From: Macrosoma leucophasiata
Taxonomy: Eukaryota > Arthropoda > Insecta > Lepidoptera > Hedylidae
Direction of reading: 5' to 3'
NCBI GenBank assembly: GCA_036365455.1
Contig: JAWQUS010000027.1
Coordinates: 11,768,501-11,832,500 of the forward strand
Length of the DNA stretch: 64,000 nt
Under the pieces are notes generated by a model. The model was not told the origin of the DNA. It did not search any database and worked only from the letters and a program-made list of their open reading frames with translations. Position numbers and translations under genes: made by a program. Of this stretch, positions 45,765 through 57,570 are shown piece after piece (positions within the stretch are counted from its first letter, which is position 1; every line of letters starts with the position of its first letter).

Positions 45765-46380
45765 GATTGCAGTGGCTCTAGTTTTCTTCCATTCTGCCCA
45801 TCCCGCGTTCACCGCTATAGTTTAGTTCACTATCTGTTCCTGATGGTAGATAATTAACGGTATCTTGTTTCGGTATGATGTAATGGAAATATCTTCGGTT
45901 TCAGGGAGTTTAGTCAGTAATTTAAAACATCAGCATTTTATATTACACAATGGCCTAATTTATTTGTAAAAAAAACTCTGTTATACGATTTCTGCAAAAA
46001 CAGCAAACGTTAAAGATAATTTTGCCGAATAATGAACGAATTAATCACGCTTATTCATCACTTTAGGTACCTTCCCTTTCCTTTTGCCCTGCGTAGGTAG
46101 CTCTCTTAAAACAGACTAATCAATTTACAGACAATGAATCAATTAGAGTCTCTAAGGAATTATCGTATTTTAATATCACTTTTTCTCTATTTTAATCCTT
46201 CTTTTTTACTTGTTTGGAAATGTAAAAAGTTTTCGTCAAGCGAGAGAAAAAATATTATAAATCTTTTGTTATTTTTTACTCCTTATTAATTTCAATAATG
46301 ATATCCAGTTTTTTTTATAGTAGTCTTGCCTGTTAGCAATTTCAATAAACACGTGAGACCGTCCGAAGGAGGATTTTTAG
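45765..46380. other. No gene seen
   Basis: AT-rich intronic sequence. Confidence 0.45.
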
Positions 46381-46520
46381 ATTGGACGTGCATTGAAGAA
46401 AAGGTATATAAGGCATGGGAGGTTTATGAGTGTAAGGACCATTTGAGGCTTTACACTCTCTGCTTACCATGTAATAAGTATTACACAATATTGTACAACA
46501 TACATAATATTAGGTACGGT

Positions 46521-46645
46521 CTACCTTCTAATATTAATATTAGAAGGTAGACGAGGCACGAGAGGTTTGTCAGAACCGGGATGTCTGGCGCTCTACACTC
46601 TCTGCCTACCCCGTTAGGGACCTGGCGTGAAGATACATACATAAT
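46521..46645 (+). mobile_element. SINE 3' fragment S4 beside a perfect palindrome
   Basis: 46521-46550 is a perfect 30-bp palindrome (CTACCTTCTAATATT and complement). Its right arm is the start of an S4 copy (AGAAGGTAGACGAGGCACG) that ends GCGTGAAGATACATACAT. Confidence 0.75.
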
Positions 46646-46649
46646 ATTG

Positions 46650-47469
46650 AATTTGCCATATATTAACAGAGTTATTTTGCCCAATTTAACGAATAGGTAC
46701 CCGAACTCTACAACTATATTTATAATAGAAATAGATACTAAGTGTAGTATTGCAGTATGAGTAATCGATTAAAATCATTTTTAGATATCTACCTAATCTT
46801 AATAAATCAAATGTGAATCCAATAACAGAATTTTTCAATCGTCTCACAAATACGAAAGCAAATAGAGAACATATCGCGACATAACCCATCGAGCGTGCAC
46901 TTTAGAAAGTATAAGTATGTACCCAGTGCTTTTACATCGGGTATTTTATTAGATGCGCAGATGTGGCACGTGACGAAGTAAAGTCACGGGTATATATACG
47001 TATTGAAACGGAACTAAGCTCCTTTAACGAGCTACCCTTTCCGCTTCTTTATAGTACGAAAGTAGTTATGTAGTTGGGAATTAACTGTGAAGCTTGCGTT
47101 ACAATGCAATACATTTTGCTATCACGATCTTACTTTTTAAACTTCGATCTTTGCATTTACGTAGAGGTATCTGTGATTAGTATGAATAGTTTACTCTTTA
47201 TTTTAAAACGTGAAGGAAAATTTTTGTATCCCTTTATGTCAATTGTGCGGTCAGAGGCTATGAAAATTGGCACTAGAAGTGTGCACAATGCAGATTCTTT
47301 TTAAATAATGCATAAAAACACCCGTTTTTGCTTCAGGGGTAAAAAAAATAAAAATACAATAAACAAACAAATATTAATTAAAAACACTACATAGATGCAT
47401 TTGAAACACAATAAATTACGTGCTGTATATCTGTGGTAAAACGATTACACAAACAAAACAAAGTAATGA
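46650..47469. other. No gene seen
   Basis: AT-rich intronic sequence. Confidence 0.45.
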
Positions 47470-47754
47470 TATATTTTTTTGTAATTAACAAGGCAAACAA
47501 GCATGTAGTTCACATCTATGTTAAGTGATGACTGCAGCCTATAGACACCCACACAAAGACTAAGGTCAAAATGCAGATGCGTTACCACTCCTGAGGCCTA
47601 AGGTGTTATGCCTCTGTGCCGGAAATTACAGGGCCGTACATTACCACCTGACCGGAACACGATAGTGCTGAACACTACCATTTAGCGGCAAGTATATTAG
47701 GTAATGCCTACGCCCGCGAGCTCCAGTGACGGACACTGGAGCTCTACCACCAGT
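47470..47754 (-). repeat. R1 repeat, full length
   Basis: Poly(T)-side AAGGCAAACAAGCATGTAGT to GGAGCTCTACCACCAGT. The hairpin region is altered (CTCCAGTGACGGACACTGGA). Confidence 0.87.
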
Positions 47755-47869
47755 AAAATTATCATAGAGGTTCGTTATAAAACGGTTATAAAACGCAGAC
47801 TTAGGTAGGTACATTTCATCTATGCCGTCGAATTTCAACTAATGGCCGATCAGGCCAGTCATAATCATC

Positions 47870-48062
47870 CCAACTAATATTACAAATGCGAAAGTAACTC
47901 TGTCTGTCTGTCTGTCTGTTACCTTTTCACGTCCAAACGACTGAACCGATTTTAATGGAATTTGGTACAGAGATAGAGCTGACTTTGAGAAAGAACATAG
48001 GCTTCTTAGTTATTTATAAAACGATATCCACGCGGGCAATTTTGCGGGCAACAGCTAGTATG
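47870..48062 (+). mobile_element. RTE-type LINE 3' fragment
   Basis: ATTACAAATGCGAAAGTAAC, a CTGT repeat, CGACTGAACCGATTTTAATG and a terminal GCGGGCAACAGCTAGTA form the end signature also seen at 25925. Confidence 0.7.
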
Positions 48063-48390
48063 TAAATATTCGGTGTTTTTCAGTTCTATCATTCCCGTTA
48101 ATAAAACCAAACAAATATCGGTATACTCGAAATTAACGCGTGAAGATAAATATTAGAAAAAGAACATCCTACTTTGGCACAAAATATTCCTTTTATAAGT
48201 ATAATCTGATAAAAAATATCAGATCCTATTCATATAGATGCAAATTAAATTGAGCGTTAAGAGGCTCTTATTCTTTTCCCTTTAGGCATCTTTGTATTAA
48301 CGGTATAACATTATATAACTGATCTTTGTAGCTTCAACGTATTTGCATTGAAAGCTTTGACATACTTAACTATCAAATTAAAGCTTTTTT

Positions 48391-48652
48391 ACTGGTGGTA
48401 GAGCTTCAGTGACGAAGCTCGCGGGCGTAGGCACCACCGCATTACCTAAAATACTTGCCGCTAAATGGTAGTGTTCAGCACTGTCGTGTTCCGTGTTAAT
48501 TTCCGGCACAGAGGCATAACACCTTAGGCCTCAGGAGTGGTAACGCATCTGAATTTTGACCTTGGTATTTGTGTGTCTATAGGCTGCAGTCATCACTTAA
48601 CATCAATGTGAACTGCATGCTTGATTGTCACTTCGATTACATTAAAAAAAAA
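48391..48652 (+). repeat. R1 repeat, full length
   Basis: ACTGGTGGTAGAGCTTCAGT to CACTTCGATTACATT plus poly(A). AAAGCT occurs at both flanks (left 48380-48385 region, right after poly(A)) and may be a short target duplication. It lies only ~150 bp from the 3' edge of the PDZ-gene exon. Confidence 0.85.
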
Positions 48653-48797
48653 GCTACTGCAACATCAAAAATAATTAATTAGTATTTTTTTCGAAAATAA
48701 AAAAGCTGTGTTATATGGTGCCATTATGTTTATTAAAAACAAAGGCTGAGTCTGTAAAATTTTGAACAGTTTTAAATAAATATTTAAAATCACTTAC

Positions 48798-49880
48798 CCA
48801 TGGGTGAATTCAAGCTGAATCGATCCTGTGAATAGTAAGTGCTCGGAGACGTGTATTGTCTATCACCATCTTGATTTTGATGAAATGAAATATCAGAATG
48901 ATTGCTTCTTTGTTGAGTCGGTGTATTACCAATGCATTCATTATGGGACGCTTGTGATGTAGTAGTCTTGACATAAAATTCTTTGGCGGGGGCCACCTGC
49001 TGTGCGTTTTTATTGTACTCATTTGTGCTACTATTGTTCAACGTAGTATTTATTTTAACACCGCGATCACTCCTACAGTTGCTGTCATCGGACCCGTTAA
49101 GAATTATCTTCTTTATTGTCTTAATTTCTTCAATTTCATTAATCTTGTGTTCTGTTATTGTCGAATGTTTTGTAATCTCTTCCTTTGTATGAAAATCACC
49201 TTCGCTTTTGGAGTTAAGCATAGTTTTAGAATCGTAAAACGAAGTTCCGTTCATTTTAGATTCCGGACGTAGGTATTTCTCAAAGGGGTCACTGTTTCTC
49301 TTTGTTTCAAAAGGATTTTTTGGATTTTGCCTAGTTTCGTTATGTATACTCCCAGTTACTGAGTCCTTATTTTTAGATTCGTAAGTAAAAGGATCATTGC
49401 TATTGTTCAAGTTGGATTTTGTTTGCGAGTCGTATCCGTTTGTGTTTTGAATATCATTATAATTTGAATAAGGAATACTACTAGGACCGGAATCGTAATT
49501 CTTTGAGAAGTATAATGGGGATTTAATAGCACTTTCGGTGTCGTTTATTGTAATGGAATCTTTGGATTTGCTCGTTCTACTCCGATCTATTCCGGAGAGC
49601 GAAGCCCTACTATTTGGTACGGGAAGTTTGGAAGCACTTGAGTAATTCGACGGTAGAGTTGTGTAAAAAGGATTCGTCGGGTGGAACTTGAGTGGTTCTT
49701 CAGTCGGCGCGACAGATTTTACGAGAGGCGTGGAACTGAGAGCCGATGGCAGTGAATTGAGAGACCGTATGGGCGAGGAGGATGGTCGATTTTGGGAAAG
49801 CTGGGCTGGTCGTATAGTCGCGTAAACAGGCGCTTGTGGCGTTGCTCTTCCACTAACTTCTGCTATTAATTGTGATGGTC
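48798..49880 (-). CDS. PDZ gene, large third exon (disordered linker)
   Basis: A 1083-nt exon between the acceptor TTTTGTTTCAG|GACC and the donor CCCATGG|GTAAGT. It completes an AGA codon with the preceding micro-exon and leaves one base. It encodes about 361 residues, Ser/Asn/Pro/Thr-rich and probably disordered. The start reads RPSQLIAEVSGRATPQAPVY. Paired NPF (TNPFYT, KNPFET) and DPF (NDPFTY, SDPFEK) motifs occur; these can bind EH-domain and clathrin-adaptor proteins, although they may be fortuitous here. A helical charged stretch (KINEIEEIKTIKKIILNG) lies past the middle. In PDZ proteins of the ALP/Enigma/ZASP class, a long variable linker follows the N-terminal PDZ domain. No ZASP-like motif or LIM domain is visible in this exon. 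Confidence 0.85.
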
Positions 49881-51392
49881 CTGAAACAAAATAAATACGT
49901 TTCATTTGTTAAACGCATTTAATGTTGTAAATCTAGGTTACACGTATATGAAAAAAAAACAGAAGCAAATGCAGTAAATAACTGTGAATATAAGAGTGTT
50001 ATTCGAATTTCAAAAATGTTAATAGACGTATAATACTTAATGAATTATAGTATTACAGAATAAGGGTTTGGTGTTTTATGCCTTAAAAATAAAAACTGAA
50101 TGTTTGTAAGCGCATAACTTTCAAACGTAACAAATTGTTTAAATCTTTCTTTAATTAGTTGTGAGGAGTTGTTATTGTTATTGTTTGTTTTAAAATAATA
50201 ATAGCAAATATTTAAAAATATCCGATGGCGGTACGAGGTTTGCCAGGTCAGTAAGTTATAATAATAATACACTACACTAGATCTACCTATATCTCTTAAT
50301 CGATTACGAACGAAACCTTTGACCTGTCAAGTTTATTACCATACTTCTATCATAACAGTGTACCTATATACATAAATAGATATTTCTAAGCTGTGAAACC
50401 ACATGGCTGTATATAGTGATTTCATAATAACCACGCGAAACTGACAGTTTCATAGACAGAGATTGTAATAATAGATATGCATCGTGAAACACAAACAAAT
50501 ATAATTAAAAACGGTCTTATTTTTATTTTTCGTCATGCGACTGAATAAAAATTAACTTCGGGAAGGGATCGAACCTGCGACCTCAGAATCATCACTCAAA
50601 ACGTTCGCAAGAATTTATAGAAGTTAAATTTGGAACTTAAATGAAGATAAGTAGATTATGTAAGGGAAGAGTATAATGGTCCCTGGAGGTAAAAAGATCA
50701 TACTGGTCCTATTATATCCGGGATCCTACTAACAATATTGCAATACTAAAGGAAATACATGTAACGTAAAATGTTCAACCACCGAACGGAAAGAATTATA
50801 AATTTAACATTCCGGACACAAATATTTCAAGGGCTCAAGAATCTTGATTGAAATATTTAGATTGTTTAGTGCAACAAAAGAATCTTTAAGTAAAGATGAA
50901 CGCCATTCAGTATAACACAACACAAATCACATACAAGATTATTACAATATATGCTAACGCTGCAAAGAATTTGCGAGTTGTAGCAGGATCAAAATATTAG
51001 ATGAATACCTAGAGCACTCAAATAACGAAAAGAAAAAATAAGAAGATAACAGTTCACTTTATTTTCTTGGTAGCTATCGTGCTAGACGCCCATGATAAAT
51101 GGTGTCTTGGTAGAGTTTGTATAGGTTATTAATTATTCATAGAAAGTTGCGCCATTTACGATGTCGAAGATAATTTCATTCAAAATAAATGAAGCGTTTA
51201 CAATTATATCATATTGAATGCGTTTTAAACATATTATTATTGATTATGAGAGTAATAGTTTTGTTTCGTGAGAATTTTTACATAAAATTAACTAAGTATC
51301 AGAATCGTAGTTACCAAAAAAAAATTAGCTTTGTTGTTTGTAATTGAAAACGTTTGAATTTTGTATGTAAACTAATAAGAACTGCTTCGGCA
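49881..51392. other. PDZ gene intron, no further exon seen
   Basis: AT-rich. 50550-50600 has a B-box-like GGGATCGAACCTGCGACC of a decayed SINE head. Nothing coding. Confidence 0.5.
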
Positions 51393-51585
51393 GAGAATAT
51401 GTAATAATACTACGTATAGAATGGACACTTCGACGTCCCGCCTTACCCAACCTCCTCCCCTCTTATGGACGACGTTTGGTATTCTCTACGTGCTACGCAT
51501 ACAGGTGCTCGTGTAAATACACGTCACTGATTGATGCCAAATTAAGATATATGGAATTGGCGGATTGTCCGCGGTGTGGCCTCGG
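51393..51585 (+). repeat. Interspersed repeat R4, copy 2
   Basis: AGAGAATATGTAATAATACT...GACGTCCCGCC...TTGTCCGCGGTGTGG matches the copy at 37391. Confidence 0.7.
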
Positions 51586-51821
51586 TGTTCAAGTGGTTGT
51601 CATACACAGTAAGCAGTTAACTTTATTTTCAATTAATATTGATCGTATATTCAGTCATATCGAGGTGATCAAAATGAACTGACCAAATTAAATCAAAAGT
51701 AGATAAAAATATATCAGGGGGTCAATTAATTAAATTGTTGTGAGTATATACCTATTACCTGCTTCATTCATCATTTTGAGTTGATTTTTAAAGACGGTTA
51801 AGTATTAAAAATATTTTATAC

Positions 51822-52010
51822 TAGCTGCTGCCCGTGACCTCATCTGCGTGAAAGCTCAACAGCTCCTTCCCCGTGATGATGATCCAGGTGATAGCGTGAT
51901 AATATGTAGCCAATATTTTGACCCGACCTGTTAGTATAAATTCATGCAAAATTTGAAGTAAATCCATGCAGTACTTTTTGAGTTTATCCCGGACATACAG
52001 ACAAACAGAC
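51822..52010 (-). mobile_element. RTE-type LINE 3' fragment, inverted
   Basis: ACTAGCTGCTGCCCGTGACC, AATTTGAAGTAAATCCATGC and a CAGACAAACAGACAAAC run are the reverse complement of the end signature at 25925 and 48062. Confidence 0.7.
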
Positions 52011-52364
52011 AAACAAACCAAAATCTAAAAACCATATTTTTGGCTTCGATAGTAGTTTGTACTACTATCACGCGGCAAGTACCTATTCTTGTAAAAAAAC
52101 ATTCTATGAACAGATTTGACTTTCCTAAGATTTCATTATATGTTTATATTTATGATCGAGCCATCCCTCTCAATTGAATAGGTACCTACCTATATGCTCA
52201 AACGTTAACGTAGGTTCTTATAACATTTGCCACGAAAGAAAGTATTGAATACGTCTACTTCTTATAGTCTCTTATCTTATTTGAAGTTGAAACTAGCAAG
52301 TTTATTGAAGTATGTACCTACGTGTGTGTTTTATCAAAGGAATCATAAGTCCGTAGGAACTTAC

Positions 52365-52420
52365 TTTTCAACTCCGTAGTTTTGCCGATGGATCTTCTTC
52401 GCGGTGACATCTCTCTGTCT
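52365..52420 (-). CDS. PDZ gene, 56-nt micro-exon
   Basis: On the minus strand GTTGTCGCCAG|AGACAGAG is an acceptor and GAAAA|GTAAGTTC a strong donor. The preceding PDZ exon ends in GA; adding this exon's first A gives Glu. The frame then reads DREMSPRRRSIGKTTELK, and the last A joins GA of the next exon to give Arg. Both junctions work only in this phase: direct splicing of 55500 to 49880 without it hits a stop within ten codons. The piece is basic (SPRRRS could be a kinase site) and follows the last strand of the PDZ domain. It is too short for standard ORF calls. Confidence 0.85.
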
Positions 52421-52894
52421 CTGGCGACAACAAAACTTAGATTAGACTTAGAACAAAGCAACAACATTCACAAATTACAAATGATAAAAGAACTGACTTC
52501 CAAAGTTCTGTTCCCAGTTAGGAAGAATTTATCAAGTCGTTTGTTTTTACAAATAAATTTAAACATGTTCATAAAAACCCGGCCAAGCGCGTTTTGGGAC
52601 CGTCCTTTTGATTTTAAATTATTTTTTTCGCGAAGGTAAATTCGTTAAAAATACTTTTACTTTAGAGTGTAGCTTGCGAAATAAGAACATACTACGTAAA
52701 AAACATATTATTCTTAAACCTAGTTCTATAAAAAGTAGATAGTAAATAAAAGAATAAAGGATGCGTTGCGATCACGCATATACCTAATCAGAATCCGATC
52801 GGCCAGTAGATATACCTACCTACGTGCATAAAATTACGAAACTATGATGGTAGCTAAGCGTTACTGTGTTGTTAAGTGCTAATGGTTTTTTTTT

Positions 52895-53055
52895 TATTTT
52901 CTGGATGTTTTTCAAGTGCCACCTTTTAGATAGAACAAAACGTAACGGGCGAATTTTGGATGTTTGCACGTCGCGTTGGAAGGTACCTACGCCTAAAAGA
53001 ATGGATTTATCTCTACCTGCCCCTTTCGGGAATACAGACGTGAAATTACGTTCGT
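52895..53055 (+). mobile_element. SINE family S2, body fragment
   Basis: AACGTAACGGGCGAATTTTG and CTGCCCCTTTCGGGAATACA match the 3' half of the copy at 27010-27330. Confidence 0.6.
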
Positions 53056-53059
53056 TTTG

Positions 53060-55069
53060 TATAATACCGTTAATGTAGGTGCACTTCTTAATACTGTTAA
53101 AGAAACGGAGAAGAAAATTCAATAAAAGAATCGGGTTCATACTAAGAAATCTCCATAAATGAAAGTCGGTAAACGCTCATACTTACATTAACTAAACTAT
53201 AAGAGTAGTTGAGATTTGTAAGTTATTATCGACGACATCATAGGAACAAAATGTACACACTAAAGTATCGATGAGAACTTCTAAGAACTCTTAGATAGAT
53301 ATTCCATTTATTCTTCAAAGGTACGGAGAGGTATTACGATACGACCAACTCCATTTACGTCGTCATAGGCAGACTAAGTGCTTCGATTTACGTCAAGTCT
53401 AATCTGAACAGTCCGACGTTCGATTCTCGTGTGAAACGGCGAAGAGTGATCGGATTAATGCCGAGCGATTGCAGCACAGAGAGCTACAGATGTGCGGAGG
53501 TGGTTACAATATCCTATACGTAGATATAAATATGATATAAGTACTTATAAACTCTGTTAACCCATTTAGTACTTTTCTCGCTCATCGGTAAGCGAAACTT
53601 TTAAGTTCAGGTGCCGAGACCGCCCAAGGTCGGTTAGATTTCATTACATCGCTACTAATTGCTCCTTACTCAGCATGAGCTTGTTGAAGAACAACCAGCG
53701 CTGGGCTTCCATTAGGACCATTTAGTTTCGTTACAGACGGCTATGCTATTCATAAAGACAATAACAAAACAATTTTACGAACAAACACAATAGGTAGGTA
53801 GGTATTAAAGTATAGAAACATTGGGACTGTTTAGAAAATCTAAGATCTTACAAAACTTTCTAAGATCTTAGGTACAATAATTCAACTGAAACACATCAAG
53901 GCCGAAACTCAAAAATGGTAGCTAAGTTTCAATCTCGCGCCGCCACTGACAATAACTGACACTAAATAAACAGAATAATTTAAATATTAACATTATTTAC
54001 ACAATGTTGATGTTATATAGGGGAAAAACAAATGGACGATCGCCTTAATAAAATACAAACAATAGTTTCATATAGTTTAACGAATATTTCCCGCGTTTAA
54101 TTAACATATTTATGAGGCTGATGTTTCGTTTGCTTTCAGCTCCTGTGATCACAGTAAGAATGGACTGCTACATTTTGCATTCGAAATTGTTATTTAAATT
54201 TAAAACCAGGACATGTGAAAATATTCACGACTTTCACGAGATTATTTTAATGTTGAGTAAATATAAAGCTCAATGTGTCATTCGAAAACTGTCTTCGCAC
54301 GTTACGAGTATTAGGGTTCTTTTTAACAATTTCAGTGGAAAACTGTACCTATCCTTAATTTACGTTTTATGTGTTCGTAATTAATAAATGATTAGGTACT
54401 TACTTAATCTCGTAAATTTGTACCCTTTAACTACATACTAATCGTGCATTTATTTGAGTTTATATTTTAATTATTCCTCAATTAGGTCAATATATAGAGT
54501 AGACAACGGGAACAAGCAGCCGGTTCCGTTTTTAAATTAATTTGACAGATATTTTCTAAGACGTTTTCACGTCAGCTGTCATTTTACTATCGGCAAGTGT
54601 AGTAATTGTTAATGAGTGCAAAAAACTGGAACCATGCCACCAAGGGGAATGTCTTATCTAGTACTTTTGTACATATAGGTCAATGTCATTCCTACTGTTT
54701 TTGGTATTCTTATATTTTAAAATCAGGCGTCAAAACGTAACGATGCCCGGCTCACTAATGGTTGAAATTTCTTCCACTAGTGCAGTCAGTCAACCGAACA
54801 ATAGCAGACCGAACCATTCAAATTGGTAGTAAATGCAATAACGCGAAATGGACACCCCGCATTATAACTACCGCGACTGCGATCGCCAATCCGCATAACA
54901 AGCGTAGCGATTATGACATAGTAGCATTAAATCCACCTTATGTACCTTTTGTGTGCAATAAACTTAAATAAATAAATATTCTTTAAAATTTCTTTGGGGA
55001 CAAAGTGACGCACATCACTGTTGTGGGTATCGTTGGGTAAGACTTTTATCCAACAATAATTCCCATTGT
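53060..55069. other. PDZ gene intron, no exon supported
   Basis: Mostly AT-rich. 53580-53760 is GC-richer, with minus-strand GCTCATGCTGA|GTAAGGAG resembling a donor, but its frames do not connect in phase with neighbours. 54755-54975 is an AT-richer segment ending CAATAAACTTAAATAAATAA, possibly a retroelement tail. Confidence 0.4.
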
Positions 55070-55215
55070 TTGTACGGCCTCGTCAATTCTGGCACTGAGG
55101 CATAATAACTTAGACCTCAAAGGCGTCAGAAGTGGCAACTCATCAACATTGTGACCGGTTTTTCATCAATTACTATGCATTTAAACGCCTTGCTTGTTTG
55201 CCTTTTTGATTACAC
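55070..55215 (+). repeat. R1 repeat, diverged 3' half
   Basis: TGTACGGCCTCGTCAATTCT, GGCACTGAGGCATAATAAC and CTTGCTTGTTTGCC keep the R1 sense order. Confidence 0.6.
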
Positions 55216-55218
55216 ATT

Positions 55219-55457
55219 TGTTTTTTTTATGTACCTAATGAAGGTGAGAAACAAGCATGTAATTCACATTGATGTTAAGTGATGACTGCAGCCTATATAT
55301 ACCCACACATAAATTAGAGGTCAAAATACAGATGTTATTAAATTACGTTGCCACCCCTGAAACCTTAGTTGTAATGTCTCTATGATAGTTATTACGGGGC
55401 CATACATTACCATCTAACCAGAACACCATAGTGCTGAACACTACCATTTGGCGGCAG
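55219..55457 (-). repeat. R1 repeat, near full length
   Basis: Poly(T), AACAAGCATGTAATTCACAT through CACTACCATTTGGCGGCAG. It ends only 42 bases from the donor of the PDZ exon, so the insertion is tolerated close to the splice site. Confidence 0.8.
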
Positions 55458-55499
55458 ATCAAGTTATTATAATATTTTTAAGAGTTTTGCTTTACTTAC

Positions 55500-55651
55500 T
55501 CATTTAATCCTAATCGCAGAGCTGGACCAGCTGACCTGAGCATGGCGTGAGCATCAGCATTAGTCATGCCCTTCGTCGATTGGCCGTTAATTGAAGATAT
55601 GACGTCACCCTCGCGGATACCACCTAGCGACGCCTTCCGACCAGGGTTGAC
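55500..55651 (-). CDS. PDZ-domain exon (C-terminal half of an ALP/Enigma/ZASP-type PDZ)
   Basis: A 152-nt exon between GTGGTTTCCAG|GTCAACC and AAATGA|GTAAGTAAAG. The translation starts VNPGRKASLGGIREGDVISS and includes INGQSTKGMTNADAHAMLRS, then AGPALRLGLNE at the next junction. This gives the last two-thirds of a PDZ fold: the GDVI-x-x-ING strand, an 'STxxMT-x-x-DAH' helix and a final strand. In the ALP/Enigma/ZASP family the matching segment has GDVI and MTHxEA, so an actin/Z-disc or cytoskeletal scaffold binding short C-terminal peptides is the likely role. The carboxylate-binding loop (usually GF near the first strand) is on an upstream exon beyond 64000. The exon starts in phase 0 and ends in phase 2. 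Confidence 0.9.
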
Positions 55652-55659
55652 CTGGAAAC

Positions 55660-56112
55660 CACACCAGGTTGGTTAAATACTGTTATCGACGCTGTTATTG
55701 TGATGAAATAAAGGACGAAATATGTTTGGTAAAGTTTTCTGGTGATATACGAGTTTAATATTACTTATGGATATTTCTATTTGAAAGTAAACACGGAGCA
55801 AAAAAAATACTTTATTATATTAGTATGAGTGAATTATATTCATATGAATTATATTATATTAGTATTTTGAAAACACTTTTTTTATATTCATTTTTAAAGT
55901 ATTTGTCAATAGTTAGGTTATTAAATTAATGATAATGTTATTTTTAGAGTTAGGTAAAAATAAGCTACCTAAAACTAAGCAGACTTGGAAAAAAAAATGG
56001 ATGACACTTGTAATGTTAGGTTTTTATTCTGTAGTCCGTCTTAGCCGGTTAAATTGCTCAGATTTTTTTTAATGCTCGGTATTTTGCCTCTTTTCATACT
56101 GTTATTAATCTT
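55660..56112. other. PDZ gene intron, no further feature
   Basis: AT-rich. Confidence 0.5.
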
Positions 56113-56117
56113 AACCA

Positions 56118-56235
56118 CGCCGCATTGGAGCAGCGTGGTGGAATAAGCTCCAGGCCTCCTCCCAAATAGGGGAGAGACTCGTGCCCAGCAGTGGGACGTA
56201 TCAAGGGTTGCTATTATAATATTATATTATATTAT
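56118..56235 (+). mobile_element. SINE family S1, 3' fragment
   Basis: GCCGCATTGGAGCAGCGTGG to GTGCCCAGCAGTGGGACGTA and an ATATT-rich tail match the 3' half of 59295-59660. Confidence 0.75.
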
Positions 56236-56329
56236 ATTTATGGATCGATCACCGACAAGTTTAATTTGATGTAACCGAAGGTGACAGCTCACATGAATGT
56301 TATGTGAGGACAACTATAGATATCTACAT

Positions 56330-56545
56330 AAATACCAGAGGTCAAAATGCAGATGTGGTTCTACCCATGTTGCATAAGTTGTTTTGCTTTGTTTTTAAAT
56401 GGTATTTTACGATTTGACGGCACATAGATTAGGTAAAGCAAAATGGCGTCTACGCCCTCGAGCTCCGACACTGGAAATCGACCTTTATTGGAACTCTTAC
56501 TTCTACTGGTGGTAGAGTTCCAGTGACGGAGCTCGAGAGCATAGG
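56330..56545. repeat. Two R1 pieces in opposite orientation
   Basis: 56330-56475 is an antisense, deleted R1 (CCAGAGGTCAAAATGCAGAT, CCTCGAGCTCCGACACTGG). 56507-56545 is a sense R1 start (ACTGGTGGTAGAGTTCCAGT) joined to SINE S2. Confidence 0.65.
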
Positions 56546-56752
56546 CACCTGCTTCTATGGGGATTCCATTTTCTGTAAGTTTCCCAGTGCCTCAGATTTT
56601 GGTAATGTACCCGAAGATGTTATCAGGCTCGCCACATGTTACCACAGGCTGTTACATGGGCCGAAACGTAACCAGCTAATGGTGGGTGTTTGCTTGAATG
56701 CATGCATTTACCTCTGCTTACCCCTTCAGGGACTGCAGGCGTGAAGTACCAT
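56546..56752 (+). mobile_element. SINE family S2, body
   Basis: GGATTCCATTTTCTGTAAGT, CATGGGCCGAAACGTAACC and CTTACCCCTTCAGGGACTGC match 27110-27325. The tRNA-like head is replaced by R1 sequence, and a 13-base ACCACAGGCTGTT-type duplication interrupts it. Confidence 0.75.
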
Positions 56753-56759
56753 TTTTAAT

Positions 56760-57570
56760 AGTTAAGTATATCACCAAACACCAAAATAATTCTAATTTTA
56801 AGGAATAAATTTGATACCAAAATGAGTCGTTAGAATCGAATTATTCCCATGGGAGTCATTAAATCGGTTCTGAAATTACGGACTCACGACCTAATTTAAA
56901 CAACGGAACTAAGTGGAATGCAGAAGACCGTTTTGGCCATAAAGTTTGGGCAAATTACAGTCAGCATTTGGGCATCTCCTTGAAATGTTTAGTGGCACTC
57001 GGCGAATGCTCTGCGCTTAAATAAAGACGTTGGGACAAATAGGTAACAACGAGGTTTAACAAAGTCGACAAGCAAGGTTTGTATCGTTAGTGAAATCTTA
57101 ATGGAAACGTTTTTAAAGCGAGAAATTTGCTGCATTATTTTCTACTTTTGAGAGAGATTATACCCGTGGTCGGAACAAAGAGGGAATTCTAGGGTAATCC
57201 CTATTGCCGCTCGAGAAAGCTTTAGGTACGATTATTCTTCAATGCACGCTTCGAGATAGTGTGCGTACTGAGCAATACAATTGTGCCCGCTAGTAGTTAA
57301 TAGTACCTGTTATAGAACACGTGAAGGGTTTGACGTATTGTTATACAAGATACAAGGGAATTGCTGGCCGACGATCCAAGGGTGACAGTTTAGCTCTAGG
57401 GGGTAGGCAGGCAGGTAGGCGGTTTGGCTTTATTTATGGCAATTAACTGTTAAATTCTCTGAAATTTTGACTATTTTAACCGACTACAAATAGGACGGGG
57501 ACCTCCAAGAACGTTCTCAAATCGATTGGTATGTTTATTTTTAAAAGATTTTTTTTTATAAATACGCTTA
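56760..57570. other. No gene seen
   Basis: Moderately AT-rich, no supported feature. Confidence 0.45.

Noticed and set aside
52382..52639. Plus-strand 85-codon ORF
   Set aside because: Its first 40 bases are the reverse complement of the PDZ-gene micro-exon; the rest is AT-rich with no support.
53640..53760. Minus-strand sequence reading AQRWLFFNKLMLSKEQ as an exon
   Set aside because: A donor-like GTAAGG is present, but no acceptor and no phase fit with the PDZ gene. Possibly a transposon scrap.
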